NCBI GenBank assembly: GCA_024742935.1
Contig: JANSXN010000009.1
Location: forward strand, 1-57,624
Length of the DNA stretch: 57,624 bases
Direction of reading: 5' to 3'
Source of the DNA: Flavobacteriaceae bacterium
GTDB lineage: Bacteria > Bacteroidota > Bacteroidia > Flavobacteriales > Flavobacteriaceae
Position 1 is the first letter of the stretch. Each line of letters starts with the position of its first letter. The position numbers and the translations under genes are program-made. Shown here piece by piece: positions 35,511-44,259 of this stretch. Under the pieces are notes generated by a model that saw nothing but the letters and a program-made list of their open reading frames with translations, was not told where the DNA came from and ran no database searches.

Positions 35511-35594
35511 TAAGAAAATAAGTCAGTTACTTCTTTACCTCCCCATAAAAAGTGATATTTAGACGATGTATTGTTGACCTCTAAATTTTTTTTT

Positions 35595-35681
35595 ATGAAA
35601 ATCACATTACCGTTACTTGTAAAATCTGCCTCGATTCTAGTAATACTTCTTAACCTAATTACATTTTTTTTATACTATTAA
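35595..35681 (+). CDS. Small hydrophobic peptide, 28 residues (candidate)
   Basis: This short ORF encodes MKITLPLLVK then a hydrophobic run rich in I, L and V, ending TFFLYY, so a single transmembrane peptide. It lies 79 bases after the predicted transcription start. The ATG is preceded by a T run rather than the A-rich sequence common in this phylum, so translation is uncertain. It shares the pattern I-L-N-L-I with the next small ORF. No homologue is known to me. Confidence 0.42.
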   Translation: MKITLPLLVKSASILVILLNLITFFLYY

Positions 35682-35693
35682 AATTAGGTCACA

Positions 35694-35810
35694 ATGTTAT
35701 CAAGAGATAAAATAACCACAACAAAATTAATTATTAGTAAACCTCAATTAGTTGCAATTTTTATAGTCGCAGCAATTGTTATTATTCTGAATTTGATTTT
35801 TTTGTTTTAA
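35694..35810 (+). CDS. Small hydrophobic peptide, 38 residues (candidate)
   Basis: The ORF begins MLSRDKITTTKLIISKPQ, a basic head, and continues with one transmembrane segment (LVAIFIVAAIVIILNLIFLF). It is 12 bases after the first small ORF. The tandem pair, similar tails (ILLNLITFF and IILNLIFLF), and shared promoter suggest a duplicated or paired membrane peptide. It could be a regulator of the kinase, a stress peptide or a toxin-like peptide; none is shown. Confidence 0.42.
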   Translation: MLSRDKITTTKLIISKPQLVAIFIVAAIVIILNLIFLF

Positions 35811-35843
35811 AACTTTAAGGTAGGGTAAATGAAACCCAGATTG

Positions 35844-35870
35844 TTTTGTTATTGTATTTAAGTAACAAAA
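35844..35870 (+). promoter_or_regulatory. AT-rich inverted repeat just before the CAP gene
   Basis: TTTTGTTA (35844-35851) pairs with TAACAAAA (35863-35870), loop 11, ending five bases before the ATG. It could act as an operator or a translational hairpin. No T run follows, so it is not a normal terminator. Confidence 0.35.
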
Positions 35871-35875
35871 TAATT

Positions 35876-36388
35876 ATGCTTCATCCCCAAAAACCTTGTA
35901 GAAGATTTTCTATTCTTTTATTCACAGCTTTTTTATTTCAATCCTGTACTGTTGAGGATAGCCTTGAAAGTGAACCTACAATTTACAATGTCTCTCAAGC
36001 TCAAGTAGTTTTTGAAAGGGATTTTACTTTTGAAAGTAATTTTCTTCAAACTTTAAATGAATATCTTGTATCCATAAATCAAAACGAGCTAACATTGAGT
36101 CCAGAAGCCAATCAAATTGCGTTTGAACACACAAAACATCTTATTGAGAGTAATGCGCTTCACCATAATAATTTTCCCGATAGACAAAATTATTTTCTGT
36201 CTTTAGGTTTTACAGGTGTGAAAGAAAACGTTGCGATGGGTATTCACAGCGCACCTCACTTACTTCAGGCGTGGCTACAAAGTCCTTTACACCGGCAAGC
36301 CATTGAGGCAAACAATACGCATACAGGAATTAGTGTTTTAAAAAATGAAAATGGAATTTATTTCATTACACAAATTTACCTCAAATAA
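35876..36388 (+). CDS. CAP-domain (SCP/PR-1 like) lipoprotein
   Basis: The 170-residue protein has a type II signal peptide, SILLFTAFLFQSC, with Cys24 as the lipidation site. The mature part is a CAP domain: LSPEANQIAFEHTKHLIES, NFPDRQNYF, ENVAMGI and LHRQAIEANNTHTGI, with the two histidines and two acidic residues of the family. Bacterial CAP proteins are thought to act at the cell surface or in sporulation; their activity is not clear. ATG 35876 is chosen because the signal peptide follows. It may share regulation with the two-component system upstream. Confidence 0.85.
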   Translation: MLHPQKPCRRFSILLFTAFLFQSCTVEDSLESEPTIYNVSQAQVVFERDFTFESNFLQTLNEYLVSINQNELTLSPEANQIAFEHTKHLIESNALHHNNFPDRQNYFLSLGFTGVKENVAMGIHSAPHLLQAWLQSPLHRQAIEANNTHTGISVLKNENGIYFITQIYLK

Positions 36389-36411
36389 AAAACCCACCTA
36401 AAAAAGTGGGT
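36387..36411 (-). terminator. Rho-independent terminator of the cold-shock gene
   Basis: On the minus strand ACCCAC (36411-36406), an 8-base loop and GTGGGT (36397-36392) are followed by a T run. The structure overlaps the stop of the convergent CAP gene and may also slow its transcript. Confidence 0.8.
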
Positions 36412-36436
36412 CTAAAAACTCTAAAAGTATATCTCT

Positions 36437-36634
36437 TTAGTCGTGGATAACTCTCACTTGAGCTGCAACCACACCTTTTCTTCCTTCTTCTTCAACGTAC
36501 TCTACTTTGTCACCCTCGTTTAATGCTTCACCATTAAGTCCTGAGGCGTGTACAAAAATGTCTTTACCTGTTTCGTCGTTGGTTATAAAGCCATAACCTT
36601 TTGACTCATTAAAAAATTTTACTGTTCCTTCCAT
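36437..36634 (-). CDS. Cold-shock protein (CspA family)
   Basis: The 65-residue single-domain protein has both RNA-binding motifs (KGYGFITN and DIFVHASGL) and the closing PKG-like RKGVVAAQVRVI. It binds single-stranded nucleic acid and can act as an RNA chaperone. It is a monocistronic gene with its own terminator and a long AT-rich upstream region, as usual for this family. Confidence 0.93.
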   Translation of the reverse strand: MEGTVKFFNESKGYGFITNDETGKDIFVHASGLNGEALNEGDKVEYVEEEGRKGVVAAQVRVIHD

Positions 36635-36969
36635 TGTAATAAATAAATAAATTAATAAAGTGTAAATATAACAGAATAATAGCTGAATTGTTAAAAAAAA
36701 CCAAAAAAATTTTTATTTTTCAATATTAAATGAGATTATTATAGTCAAATTTAGATTAACAAAAGTCACCTCATCAAGCAAAAACAAATGGCTTTTTAAG
36801 CTTTTTTCAAAATAGTTTTAAATCAAAACATCAAAATTGTTCTTTTTAAAATGACACCATTATACATTCATCAATTTTGAGAATATTCATAATTTTGTAT
36901 TAAATGATAGCTCTCTGAAAAATAGGAGTCTTATTTTAGTGCTTAACCAAAAATTAAAAACATATTTAA
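36635..36969. other. AT-rich intergenic region between csp and hpf (335 bases)
   Basis: This divergent gap holds the control regions of both genes. Besides a -7-like box for hpf at 36890 and TATATTTA on the minus strand at 36663-36670, I see no gene or strong hairpin. A long cold-shock leader may lie at the left side. Confidence 0.5.
36890..36897 (+). promoter_or_regulatory. Putative -7 element of hpf
   Basis: TAATTTTG matches TAnnTTTG, 72 bases before the ATG. The nearest TTTG (36876-36879) is only 10 bases upstream, so the -33 part is doubtful. Confidence 0.4.
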
Positions 36970-37281
36970 ATGCAAATTCAAATCAATTCAGACAAGAACA
37001 TTGAAATTACCCAAGAGGCTAAAGATGACTTAAAATCTAAAGTTGAAAAAAAATTAGGGCGTTTTGACAACCTTATTAGCCGTGTGGAGGTTCACTTAAG
37101 TGATGAAAACAGTGACAAATCCGGTTTAAACGATAAAAAGTGCCTTATGGAAGCTCGGTTATTAAACCGGCAACCCATTATTGTTACAGATCACTCTGAT
37201 AATATTGGAAAATCATTTGTGTCTTGTCTCAACAAGCTTAGAAGAAAAGTTGATGGTATTGTAGGTAAAATGCGTGATTAA
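36970..37281 (+). CDS. hpf: Ribosome hibernation-promoting factor (HPF/YfiA family)
   Basis: The 103-residue protein fits the short HPF/YfiA fold: MQIQINSDKNIEITQEAKDD, KLGRFDNLISRVEVHLSDE, and a C-terminal helix FVSCLNKLRRKVDG. Such proteins block the decoding site and help form idle 70S or 100S particles. No C-terminal dimerisation domain is present, so the protein is of the short type. The middle part (SGLNDKKCLMEARL) is a variant of the usual loop. Confidence 0.85.
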   Translation: MQIQINSDKNIEITQEAKDDLKSKVEKKLGRFDNLISRVEVHLSDENSDKSGLNDKKCLMEARLLNRQPIIVTDHSDNIGKSFVSCLNKLRRKVDGIVGKMRD

Positions 37282-37284
37282 TAA

Positions 37285-37575
37285 TTACGCATCTTTACTT
37301 TCGTTAGTTTTTGTCTCTGCTTTTTCCTTGTCTTTATTAGCTTCATACTCTCTCATTTTTTTGAAGCTATCCTGGGTAAGCATGTAGTCTTTTACGTCCC
37401 TGTCTTTCCAGCGATTGTATAAAAAAAGTGGCATGGTGATTAAAAACCCACAAACAACTCCAAGCCCAATAAAAAGTTCCCCTTTGGCAAGATTCTCAGA
37501 TTTGAAATAAAAGCCCAAGAGAACTAAAATTACTGAAAGAAAAAAGAAGAATGGAATCGCGATTTTCATCTTCAC
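37285..37575 (-). CDS. Small conserved membrane protein downstream of aspS
   Basis: The 96-residue protein has two transmembrane helices (AIPFFFFLSVILVLLGFYF; LFIGLGVVCGFLITMPLFLY) and a charged cytosolic tail with many K and E. It begins six bases after the aspS stop and is probably co-transcribed. The function is unknown. Confidence 0.75.
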   Translation of the reverse strand: MKMKIAIPFFFFLSVILVLLGFYFKSENLAKGELFIGLGVVCGFLITMPLFLYNRWKDRDVKDYMLTQDSFKKMREYEANKDKEKAETKTNESKDA

Positions 37576-37581
37576 AAACTT

Positions 37582-39330
37582 TTATAAATCCAACTTTAAA
37601 TGCAACTCCTTAAGCTGGGAATCATCAATGGTCGCAGGGGCATCGATCATCACATCCCTTCCGGAATTGTTTTTAGGGAAGGCAATAAAATCTCTGATAG
37701 TTTCCTGACCGCCTAAGATGGACACGAGCCTGTCAAGACCAAAAGCAATACCACCATGAGGAGGTGCTCCATATTGAAATGCCTCCATTAAAAACCCAAA
37801 CTGTGCTTGGGCCTCATCAGGAGTGAATCCCAAATAATCAAACATTTGTTCTTGAACTTTTCGGTCGTGAATTCTTATGGAACCACCCCCAATTTCGTTT
37901 CCATTTAAAACCAAATCATAGGCGTTGGCTTTCACATCACCTGGGTGGGTTTTGAGCAATTCCATTTGCCCGGGTTTTGGCGAAGTAAAGGGGTGGTGCA
38001 TTGCATGATAACGTTTTGTCTCTTCGTCCCATTCCAAAAGTGGAAAATCAACAACCCATAAAGGTGCAAATTCATTCGGTTTTCTTAAACCCAAACGGTT
38101 TGCAAGTTCCATCCTAAGCGCACTAAGTTGTGCCCGCACTTTATTTGTTTCTCCTGAAAGCACACAAATCAAATCACCGGGTTTTGCTCCGGTTTTTTCG
38201 GCCCACTTTACAAAATCTTCTTCATTATAAAATTTATCTACCGATGATTTGTAGCTGCCGTCTTCATTACATTTTACATAAACCAAACCCAAGGCACCCA
38301 CCTGAGGGCGTTTCACCCAATCAATAAGTGCATCTATTTCTTTTCTGGTGTAATTTGCGCCTCCCGGCACTGCAATTCCTACGACCAATTCTGCATCGTT
38401 AAAAACGTTGAATTCTTTATGTTGTGCAACATCATTGAGTTCACCAAACTCCATCCCAAATCGAATATCGGGTTTGTCATTTCCATAGGTTTGCATCGCC
38501 TCATCATAAGTCATTCTGGGAAATTTTTCAACGGCAACTCCTTTGATTTCTTTTAAAAGATGTCTGGTCAAACCTTCAAAAGTATTTAGAATACCTTCCT
38601 GTTCCACAAACGCCATTTCGCAGTCAATCTGAGTGAACTCCGGTTGGCGGTCTGCTCTTAAATCTTCGTCTCTAAAGCACTTTACGATTTGAAAATACTT
38701 ATCCATTCCGCCCACCATCAAAAGTTGCTTGAAGGTTTGTGGTGATTGTGGCAAGGCATAAAACTGACCTTCATTCATTCTGGAAGGCACCACAAAATCA
38801 CGGGCACCTTCAGGTGTTGACTTGATTAAATAAGGTGTTTCAACATCCACAAATCCTTTTTCTGAAAGGTATTTTCTCACTTCCATACTCACCTTGTGGC
38901 GAAAAATCAAATTTTCACGCACAGGATTGCGGCGTATGTCCAGATAGCGGTATTTCATACGCAAATCATCACCGCCATCTGTTTTATCTTCAATTGTAAA
39001 GGGAGGCGTTAATGATGTATTTAGTATCTCAAGGTTTGTGACCAAAATTTCAATTTCGCCGGTGGGCATTTGATTGTTTTTTGATTCACGTTCAATGACC
39101 TTTCCGGTGATTTGAATGACAAATTCGCGACCCAATTCTCTGGCCTTAGCAACCATTTCTTTTGGTGTGCGTTCTTCATCAAAAATGAGTTGAGTAACAC
39201 CATAGCGGTCACGTAAATCTACCCAAACCATAAATCCTTTATCACGGGTTTTTTGAACCCATCCGGCCAATGTAACTTCTTTACCTATTTCTGCTGCTCT
39301 TAATTCGCCACAAGTGTGTGATCTGTACAT
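37582..39330 (-). CDS. aspS: Aspartyl-tRNA synthetase
   Basis: AspRS charges tRNA-Asp. The 582-residue protein is the long bacterial type: OB-fold ([35 protein letters not shown]), class II motif 2 ([19 protein letters not shown]), a GAD insertion domain (about 280-410) and motif 3 ([15 protein letters not shown]). Since AsnRS is also encoded, the enzyme may be discriminating for tRNA-Asp. The start at 39330 is followed upstream by a -7 box at 39351. Confidence 0.97.
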   Translation of the reverse strand: MYRSHTCGELRAAEIGKEVTLAGWVQKTRDKGFMVWVDLRDRYGVTQLIFDEERTPKEMVAKARELGREFVIQITGKVIERESKNNQMPTGEIEILVTNLEILNTSLTPPFTIEDKTDGGDDLRMKYRYLDIRRNPVRENLIFRHKVSMEVRKYLSEKGFVDVETPYLIKSTPEGARDFVVPSRMNEGQFYALPQSPQTFKQLLMVGGMDKYFQIVKCFRDEDLRADRQPEFTQIDCEMAFVEQEGILNTFEGLTRHLLKEIKGVAVEKFPRMTYDEAMQTYGNDKPDIRFGMEFGELNDVAQHKEFNVFNDAELVVGIAVPGGANYTRKEIDALIDWVKRPQVGALGLVYVKCNEDGSYKSSVDKFYNEEDFVKWAEKTGAKPGDLICVLSGETNKVRAQLSALRMELANRLGLRKPNEFAPLWVVDFPLLEWDEETKRYHAMHHPFTSPKPGQMELLKTHPGDVKANAYDLVLNGNEIGGGSIRIHDRKVQEQMFDYLGFTPDEAQAQFGFLMEAFQYGAPPHGGIAFGLDRLVSILGGQETIRDFIAFPKNNSGRDVMIDAPATIDDSQLKELHLKLDL

Positions 39331-39350
39331 GCTTTTGCTGTTTTGAGGTG

Positions 39351-39358
39351 CAAATTTA
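39351..39358 (-). promoter_or_regulatory. -7 element of aspS
   Basis: The minus strand reads TAAATTTG then C, matching TAnnTTTG, 20 bases before the aspS ATG. It sits immediately after the efflux operon terminator, so aspS is a separate unit. Confidence 0.5.
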
Positions 39359-39362
39359 ATAT

Positions 39363-39390
39363 AAAAAAAATCCCCAACTTAGGTTGAGGA
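39363..39390 (-). terminator. Rho-independent terminator of the efflux operon
   Basis: On the minus strand TCCTCAAC (39390-39383), loop CTAA, GTTGGGGA (39378-39371) is followed by eight T. It ends the tetR-tolC-adaptor-RND operon. Confidence 0.9.
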
Positions 39391-39397
39391 CATTTTC

Positions 39398-42300
39398 TTA
39401 AGCAATTTGTTTAGACTGAATTCCATTTTTATCATTATAGAACCTGATTTTTGCCCTATTCAATAAATAAAACATTGTTGGAACGATAACCAATGTTAAA
39501 AATGTGGCAAACGTCAATCCAAAAATAATGGTCCATGACATGGGTTTCCAAAAGATATTGTTGTCACCTCCCACATAGATTTGCGGGTCAAATTCGGTAA
39601 ATAAGGTAAAAAAGTTCAAGTTTAAGCCCACGGCAAGTGGCAACAAACCAAGTATGGTTGTGATTGCAGTAAGCAACACCGGGCGCAGCCTGTTTGTTCC
39701 TGCTGCTATGATGGCTTCTCTGTATTGTTCTCTGCTAAGTAATTTCTTATACGGCACATCCAGTTCATCCTTTTTTCGATCGATAAGTAGCTGGGTATAG
39801 TCAATCAAAACAATGGCATTGTTTACTACAATCCCGGCCAGAGATATAATTCCCATCATTGTCATCAACACCACAAACTCCATTTGGAAGATAACCAGTC
39901 CAAAAAACACTCCAATAAAACTCAAAACGATTGCCACAAAAATCATAATTGGTTTTGAAATGGAATTGAATTGACCCACAATAATCAATAAAATAAGAAG
40001 CAACGCTATCACAAGAGCACCCGAAAGAAACTCCATATTTTTTGCCATTTCTTCTTGTTCGCCGGTAAAGGCATAACTAATGTTCCTGGGCATAGGGTAG
40101 TTTTCAAGGGCAGCTTCAATTTTTTGAACAGTTTCAGTTGGATTAAACCCCTCCAAAACATTTGAGTAAACAGTAATCACACGTTTTAAATCTTTCCGCT
40201 TTATGGAACTGAATGTTGCTAAATTTTTGGTGGTAACCAACGTAGAAAGTGGAATTTGTTTCAAGTTTCCTTGATTATCTCTAAAGGTTATATTTTGATT
40301 AAACAAAGCGCTTTCATCATATCTACTGTCACCGTCAAAGCGCACGATGATATCAAAATCATCATCTCCATCCTTAAAAGTTGAAGCGTCAAATCCATAA
40401 ATTGCAGAACGCAGTGCTTGTCCCACTTGTGCAGTACTTACGCCCAGTTCGCCGGCTTTCATTCGGTCAACCACGACTTCCATTTCGGGTTTGCTTTGGT
40501 TTACATCGAGATTCAATTCTTCTATTCCGGGTATTCCAAGATTGTTGATATAAGCTTGTACATTTCTTGCTTCTTCTATCAATTCATAATAATCCTCCCC
40601 TTTCAATTCCAGATTAATGGCATAACCTGCCGGTGGTCCCGCCTGGTCTTTATCAGTAATAATACTGGCACCGGGATAGCCTTGTACAGCATTTCTAATT
40701 TCTGTAAGGACATCACTACTGCTTATTTTATTTCCACTTTCATCAAAACGGTATTTGTATTGCCTAAACAAAACCATGACTTTACCTCTGTGAGGCATTT
40801 CGTTTTGTGATGCGCCATCAACCATAGGGTTACCGGAGCCTTCACCCACCTGAGAAATTATGGACTCTGCCATATAATTATAAGTGTTACCGTCCTCAGT
40901 GGTGTATTTATATTGATCCAAAACATCAAATACCTGCTGCTCCACAATAGCAGTTAGTTCATTGGTTTTTTCTATATCGGTTCCTTCGGGATATTCTATA
41001 TAAACAATGGCTTGATTGGGTTGGTTTTCAGGAAAGAAAAGCACCGGTGGCGTGAAAGTCATAAACACAACAATTGCCAAGACTAACAAGCCAACCGTTC
41101 CAAAAAAGAATTTATACGCATTGCTCCCCCTTAGTGCAAAATCTAAAAACCGCTGGTAGGTTCTTTCAATTCTGGGTAGTGTTTTGAATTGGAAACGCTT
41201 GGAAGAGGGAATTAACAAATATTTGAAAAACCACAACGAAATAGAAACAAAAATAAAGAGGTTTCCAAAACCTATAAGTGCTTTGGGGCCGCCAACAAAA
41301 CCTAAAATTGCAAACAAAATACCTACTGCAAAAATTGCAATTCCTTTTTTTAATAAGGCTGTTTTGGTTCTGTCTTTCCAGCCTCTGTAAATAAGCACAA
41401 GGGAGCCCAACAAAACGATAGAGCCCAAAATCTTAAAAATGATATGTGTATCAAACAAACCTGAAATCAATAGTAAGATTCCAAAAATAAAAAGTGCTCC
41501 ACTTATTTTGATTATCGTCGCCCGGGACATTTCTTCCTCATGGGTTTTCATAAACGCCGAAGTCAAAGTCGCATTGATGACCAATGCCACAAACAAGGAA
41601 GAAAACAATACCACCGAAAGCGTGAGCGGAAAAAAGATCATAAATTTACCCATAATGCCCGGCCAGAAACCGAGCGGTAAAAATGCCGCCAGCGTGGTTG
41701 CCGTTGATGCAATTATGGGCCAGGCAATTTCGCCCACACCCTGTTTTGCAGCTTCCATTCTGGGAACGCCTTCATCCATCAATCGATAGACGTTTTCCAC
41801 CACTACAATCCCATTGTCAACAAGCATCCCAAGACCCATTACGGTTGCAAAAAGAACCATGGTATTCAAGGTGAGGTTTACCCCCACTATGTTTCCTGCA
41901 ATGGGCAGTATTAAAAACGAAAGCAGTATCGATAAGGGAATCGCAATCCCCACAAAAAGGGCATTTCTAAAACCAAGGAAAAACATCAAAACACTAATCA
42001 CGAGAATCACCCCAAAAATGATACTGTTTTCCAACTCTGCCACTTGGTCTTCAGTTCTTGTGGATTCATCGCTTGTAATGGTAATATCAAGTGTAGATGG
42101 CAAGTAAGTTTCAAGTGCTTCTGGGATGTGTTCCTTAATTTTTTGCATCGCCGTGATCATATTTTCACCGGCTTTCTTCTTGATACTTAGCATTACTACC
42201 GGCTGTCCATATTCTCTGGCATAAGTAGTGGCATCTTTGGGTCTGAAGTTAATGGTGGCGATATCTCTTAAATAAACAGCTCCTTTATCTTCTTTAACAA

Positions 42301-43069
42301 CGATGTTTTCTAATTCATCGGGACTTTGAATTTCACCTATGACTCTGATATTTCGGCGCAAGCCATTTTCTATAATATTTCCGCCCGAAATGGTTGTATT
42401 TTCATCCTGAATGGCTGAAATTATTTGTCCAAAACTTACCTCTGCTGCCATCATTTTAAATACATCAACGGCCACTTCAACTTCCTTGTCCTGAACCCCG
42501 AGCAGAGTAGCTTCTTTTACCTCCGGGAATTCTTCAATGCGATCCTGAAGGTCTTCTGCAAATTTTTTGAGTTGCTCTTGAGTAAAATCTCCTTTGAGGT
42601 TAATTTGGGCAACGGGCATAATCTCAGAAATATTGAGGTCAAACACATTGGGTTCCACTTTTACACCTCCATCAAGGGTGGGCCAGTCCTGGAGTGCTTT
42701 AACCGCATCTACTTTGTCTTTTACCCTTGTTTTTGCTTCTTCAATCGTTAAAGATTCTTCAAACTCAACTGTAATCATGGAATAATCCTGCAAAGAGTTT
42801 GAAGTGATTTTTACGACACCTGAAATGTCATTGATCTCATCTTCGAGTGGTTTGGTAACGCGTCTCTCAACATCTTCTGCTGAGTTCCCCGGAAGGAGTG
42901 AACTCACATATACTTTATTTTCAATCACCTCAGGAAAGGATTCACGGGGTAAATTTAAATAAGACAACAACCCGCCAAAAGTCACGATTGCAATCAACAC
43001 AAACACAGTCATTCTGTTGTTTATCGACCAGTTTGAGAGCCCAAAATACTTTATTTTTTTATCTGCCAT
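39398..43069 (-). CDS. RND efflux permease (AcrB/HAE1 type) with extra membrane segments
   Basis: This inner-membrane proton-driven pump exports drugs or other toxic compounds through the adaptor and TolC genes upstream in the operon. The 1223-residue protein has the normal repeats with periplasmic domains, FFLGFRNALFVGIAIPLSILLSF, the helix-4 motif GLGMLVDNGIVVVEN (one of the usual two Asp is Asn) and the second-half GIVVNNAIVLIDY. At about residues 510-630 (41180-41542) it carries four additional hydrophobic segments between the two halves. Usual AcrB is about 1050 residues. The even number of helices would keep the topology. The adaptor gene stops six bases before it. Confidence 0.93.
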   Translation of the reverse strand: MADKKIKYFGLSNWSINNRMTVFVLIAIVTFGGLLSYLNLPRESFPEVIENKVYVSSLLPGNSAEDVERRVTKPLEDEINDISGVVKITSNSLQDYSMITVEFEESLTIEEAKTRVKDKVDAVKALQDWPTLDGGVKVEPNVFDLNISEIMPVAQINLKGDFTQEQLKKFAEDLQDRIEEFPEVKEATLLGVQDKEVEVAVDVFKMMAAEVSFGQIISAIQDENTTISGGNIIENGLRRNIRVIGEIQSPDELENIVVKEDKGAVYLRDIATINFRPKDATTYAREYGQPVVMLSIKKKAGENMITAMQKIKEHIPEALETYLPSTLDITITSDESTRTEDQVAELENSIIFGVILVISVLMFFLGFRNALFVGIAIPLSILLSFLILPIAGNIVGVNLTLNTMVLFATVMGLGMLVDNGIVVVENVYRLMDEGVPRMEAAKQGVGEIAWPIIASTATTLAAFLPLGFWPGIMGKFMIFFPLTLSVVLFSSLFVALVINATLTSAFMKTHEEEMSRATIIKISGALFIFGILLLISGLFDTHIIFKILGSIVLLGSLVLIYRGWKDRTKTALLKKGIAIFAVGILFAILGFVGGPKALIGFGNLFIFVSISLWFFKYLLIPSSKRFQFKTLPRIERTYQRFLDFALRGSNAYKFFFGTVGLLVLAIVVFMTFTPPVLFFPENQPNQAIVYIEYPEGTDIEKTNELTAIVEQQVFDVLDQYKYTTEDGNTYNYMAESIISQVGEGSGNPMVDGASQNEMPHRGKVMVLFRQYKYRFDESGNKISSSDVLTEIRNAVQGYPGASIITDKDQAGPPAGYAINLELKGEDYYELIEEARNVQAYINNLGIPGIEELNLDVNQSKPEMEVVVDRMKAGELGVSTAQVGQALRSAIYGFDASTFKDGDDDFDIIVRFDGDSRYDESALFNQNITFRDNQGNLKQIPLSTLVTTKNLATFSSIKRKDLKRVITVYSNVLEGFNPTETVQKIEAALENYPMPRNISYAFTGEQEEMAKNMEFLSGALVIALLLILLIIVGQFNSISKPIMIFVAIVLSFIGVFFGLVIFQMEFVVLMTMMGIISLAGIVVNNAIVLIDYTQLLIDRKKDELDVPYKKLLSREQYREAIIAAGTNRLRPVLLTAITTILGLLPLAVGLNLNFFTLFTEFDPQIYVGGDNNIFWKPMSWTIIFGLTFATFLTLVIVPTMFYLLNRAKIRFYNDKNGIQSKQIA

Positions 43070-43075
43070 AACGCT

Positions 43076-44248
43076 TTAGTTTGCTGATTGAATCGTTATT
43101 CTTGCTCCATCTTTTAGGGTCAATGCCCCGCCCTGAACTATGACATCTTCATTTGAAAGCCCGTTTAAAACCTCTACAAAGCCGTTGTTCTTTTTTCCGG
43201 TTTCAATTTGTGTGCGTTCTACTTGAGCGATGCTTCCTTCTCTTTCTTTTAGGACATAAACAAAGGTTTCCCCAATGGCATTTTCAATAATACAATTTGA
43301 GGGAATTGCCAGTGCGGATTCATTTTTATAATCATTAATCTGAAGGCTAGCCATCAGGTTTGGCTTGATTTTTTGTTCTGTATTAGGGATTTCAACTTCC
43401 ACCTGAAATGTTCTGTTTGTGGGGTTTATAAAACTTCCCACTACTGAAATTTTTCCATCAACCGTTTCCTGAATGGCCGGAAAATTTATTTTTACGGGGT
43501 CTCCTTTTGCCACACTTTGCAGGTAATTTTCAGGAACCGCAGCTTTGACGCGCATATCACTCAAATTCACTAAGCGCATCAATGCCATTCCACCGGGTCC
43601 AACCACACTTCCTTGCTCCGTAATTATCTCATCGATTACTCCTGAAAAAGGTGCGCGAATGGTTGTTTTTCCCAATTGGGATTGTAATTGTTTTACGGCA
43701 CTTTCAGAAGCTTCCATATTGGTTTTTGCTTGTAGTAATTGTATTTCACTTCCAATTTGTTGATCCCACAAACGTTGTTGCCTTTCATAAGTGGTCTTTG
43801 CTAATTCATATTGTGTTTCCAGTTGCGCTAACTGGCTCGACAAGCCACCGTCATCAATTTTTGCAAGGGTTTGCCCTTTGTTTACTTGTTGTCCCTGTTT
43901 CACATAAACTTGGGAAAGGACACCCTGATATTCCGGGTAAATAAGGATGTTTTCTGAAGTCTCGACATTACCCTGTATAGCCACGAATCTTGAAAACACA
44001 GTGTCTTTTACTTCAAAAACAGTTACCAGCGGATATCTAGAAGTGGTATCCTTTTCGGCAATAGCCAATTCAAGTTGAGATAACAACTTGCCAATACTGT
44101 CATAAGAGGTAAGAATTTGTTCTCTTTTTTGAACCATTACGTTCAAATCGCCAGAGTCGATTGCTTCCTGAACACTTTGGTTTGTGTTTGAGTTTGAGCA
44201 AGAGGCGAGAATTGCTGAGATGAATAAAATATATAGGGTCTTTTTCAT
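43076..44248 (-). CDS. RND efflux periplasmic adaptor lipoprotein
   Basis: The 390-residue membrane fusion protein links the RND pump to TolC. It has a lipoprotein signal (ILFISAILASC, Cys17), a coiled coil near the N terminus, a lipoyl-like hairpin domain (YPEYQGVLSQVYVKQGQQVNKGQTLAKI; TTIRAPFSGVIDEIITEQGSVV), and a beta-barrel with RTFQVEVEIPN. It is six bases upstream of the permease gene on the minus strand. Confidence 0.92.
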   Translation of the reverse strand: MKKTLYILFISAILASCSNSNTNQSVQEAIDSGDLNVMVQKREQILTSYDSIGKLLSQLELAIAEKDTTSRYPLVTVFEVKDTVFSRFVAIQGNVETSENILIYPEYQGVLSQVYVKQGQQVNKGQTLAKIDDGGLSSQLAQLETQYELAKTTYERQQRLWDQQIGSEIQLLQAKTNMEASESAVKQLQSQLGKTTIRAPFSGVIDEIITEQGSVVGPGGMALMRLVNLSDMRVKAAVPENYLQSVAKGDPVKINFPAIQETVDGKISVVGSFINPTNRTFQVEVEIPNTEQKIKPNLMASLQINDYKNESALAIPSNCIIENAIGETFVYVLKEREGSIAQVERTQIETGKKNNGFVEVLNGLSNEDVIVQGGALTLKDGARITIQSAN

Positions 44249-44259
44249 GGGTTTGATTT

